Assembly: GCF_002155145.1 (NCBI RefSeq)
Contig: NZ_CP021323.1
Span: 806,001 to 870,000 of the forward strand
Reading direction: 5' to 3'
Origin: Kushneria konosiri
GTDB lineage: Bacteria > Pseudomonadota > Gammaproteobacteria > Pseudomonadales > Halomonadaceae
DNA: 64,000 nucleotides
Shown here: positions 63,360 through 64,000 of the stretch, piece after piece
How positions within the stretch are numbered: the stretch's first letter is position 1
Layout: each line of letters starts with the position of its first letter
Translations under genes and position numbers: made by a program
Notes under the pieces: model-generated
What the model saw: only the letters and a program-made list of their open reading frames with translations
What the model was told of the DNA's origin: nothing
Databases searched by the model: none

Positions 63360-64000
63360 ATGCTGGTCATCCCCGCCATCGACCTGAAAGACGGTCAGTG
63401 TGTTCGCCTCAAGCAGGGCCGTATGGAAGACTCGACCACCTACGGTGAAGACCCGGTGGCCATGGCCCAGCGCTGGGTGGATGCCGGCGCGCGGCGTCTG
63501 CACCTGGTGGACCTCAACGGCGCCTTCGAGGGTCGCCCGGTCAATGCCGAAGCGGTCAGGGCCATCGCTGCCCGCTTTCCGGACCTGCCCATTCAGATCG
63601 GCGGCGGCATCCGTACCCGCGAGGTCATTCAGAGCTACCTCGATGCCGGCGTCAGCTGGGTCATTATCGGTACCCAGGCCGTGCGCGATCCGGACTTTGT
63701 CCGTGAGATGTGTCGCGAATTTCCCGGCCATATCATGGTCGGACTCGACGCCCGTGACGGCTACGTCGCCACCGATGGCTGGGCAGAAGTGTCCACCATG
63801 CGCGCCGTGGACCTGGCCCGCCATTTTGCACAGGACGGCGTCAGCGCCATCATTTACACCGATATTTCACGTGATGGCATGATGAACGGCGTCAACGTCG
63901 AAGCCACCGTCGAAATGGCCAGCCATGGCGGTGTGCCGGTCATCGCCTCTGGCGGCGTGACCGACATGGAAGACGTGCAGAAACTGGCTGACGTTGCCGC
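63360..64000 (+). CDS. hisA: ProFAR isomerase HisA, 3'-truncated by window edge
   Basis: Isomerises the phosphoribosyl-formimino intermediate of histidine synthesis. ATG 63360 gives [20 protein letters not shown]; 213 codons visible of about 245. Catalytic Asp 8 (PAIDL), [25 protein letters not shown] and [10 protein letters not shown] with the second catalytic Asp are intact. The frame is open at the window end. Confidence 0.96.
   Translation, partial: MLVIPAIDLKDGQCVRLKQGRMEDSTTYGEDPVAMAQRWVDAGARRLHLVDLNGAFEGRPVNAEAVRAIAARFPDLPIQIGGGIRTREVIQSYLDAGVSWVIIGTQAVRDPDFVREMCREFPGHIMVGLDARDGYVATDGWAEVSTMRAVDLARHFAQDGVSAIIYTDISRDGMMNGVNVEATVEMASHGGVPVIASGGVTDMEDVQKLADVA

Overview
The window is a chromosomal segment of a gammaproteobacterium, most likely of the Halomonadaceae/Oceanospirillales group. 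The evidence is gene order (proC-yggT-metX-metW; dksA-gluQ-pcnB-folK-panB-panC; pnp-rpsO-truB-rbfA-infB-nusA-rimP; ftsH-folP-glmM-tpiA-secG; carA-carB-greA; dnaJ-dnaK-grpE beside recN and fur), moderately high GC, and a tmRNA tag reading ANDENYAQEGALAA. The genus call is an inference. Nearly all of the window is core housekeeping DNA. Accessory material sits at about 32.9-43.8 kb and 53.6-57 kb.

Layout. 1-5.9 kb: proline and methionine genes (metX carries a frameshift), a thioesterase, sfsA, dksA and gluQ. 5.9-6.8 kb: a gene-free stretch that looks like a CrcZ-type small RNA. It has a sigma-54 promoter, about nine A-rich Hfq/Crc-type motifs largely displayed in hairpin loops, and a strong terminator. 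6.8-10.8 kb: pcnB, folK, panB, panC and an acetyltransferase. 10.8-19.5 kb (minus): the nusA-infB-pnp translation and RNA-decay block. 19.6-25.6 kb (minus): two tRNAs, secG, tpiA, glmM, folP and ftsH. 25.6-26.3 kb: rlmE (ftsJ), clearly a pseudogene. 26.4-32.9 kb: yhbY, then greA, carB, carA and dapB on the minus strand.

32.9-40.6 kb holds a phytase-like lipoprotein, a ModE/LysR-like regulator and a divergent NAD-dependent formate dehydrogenase operon (fdsG, fdsB, fdhF/fdsA, fdsD) without fdhD inside it. 40.7-43.8 kb is an iron-siderophore ABC transporter behind a Fur box; fur itself lies at 50.8-51.2 kb. 43.8-52.6 kb has rlpA, ohr, the dnaJ-dnaK-grpE heat-shock cluster with sigma-32 promoter sites, recN with LexA boxes, fur, bamE, rnfH and ratA. 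52.7-57.2 kb has smpB and ssrA (tmRNA), then an AT-rich segment with several inverted repeats, a TupA-like ATP-grasp gene, an unknown membrane protein, a Yip1-like membrane protein and a cold-shock gene. 57.6-64 kb has a Thr-Gln-Phe tRNA cluster, yggX, mutY, asmA and hisB-hisH-hisA, cut at the window end.

The most notable observation is the CrcZ-like RNA in the position crcZ occupies in Pseudomonas, between gluQ and pcnB, but with cbrA and cbrB absent from the locus. Second is the multi-lesion rlmE pseudogene; third is the single-base frameshift in metX.
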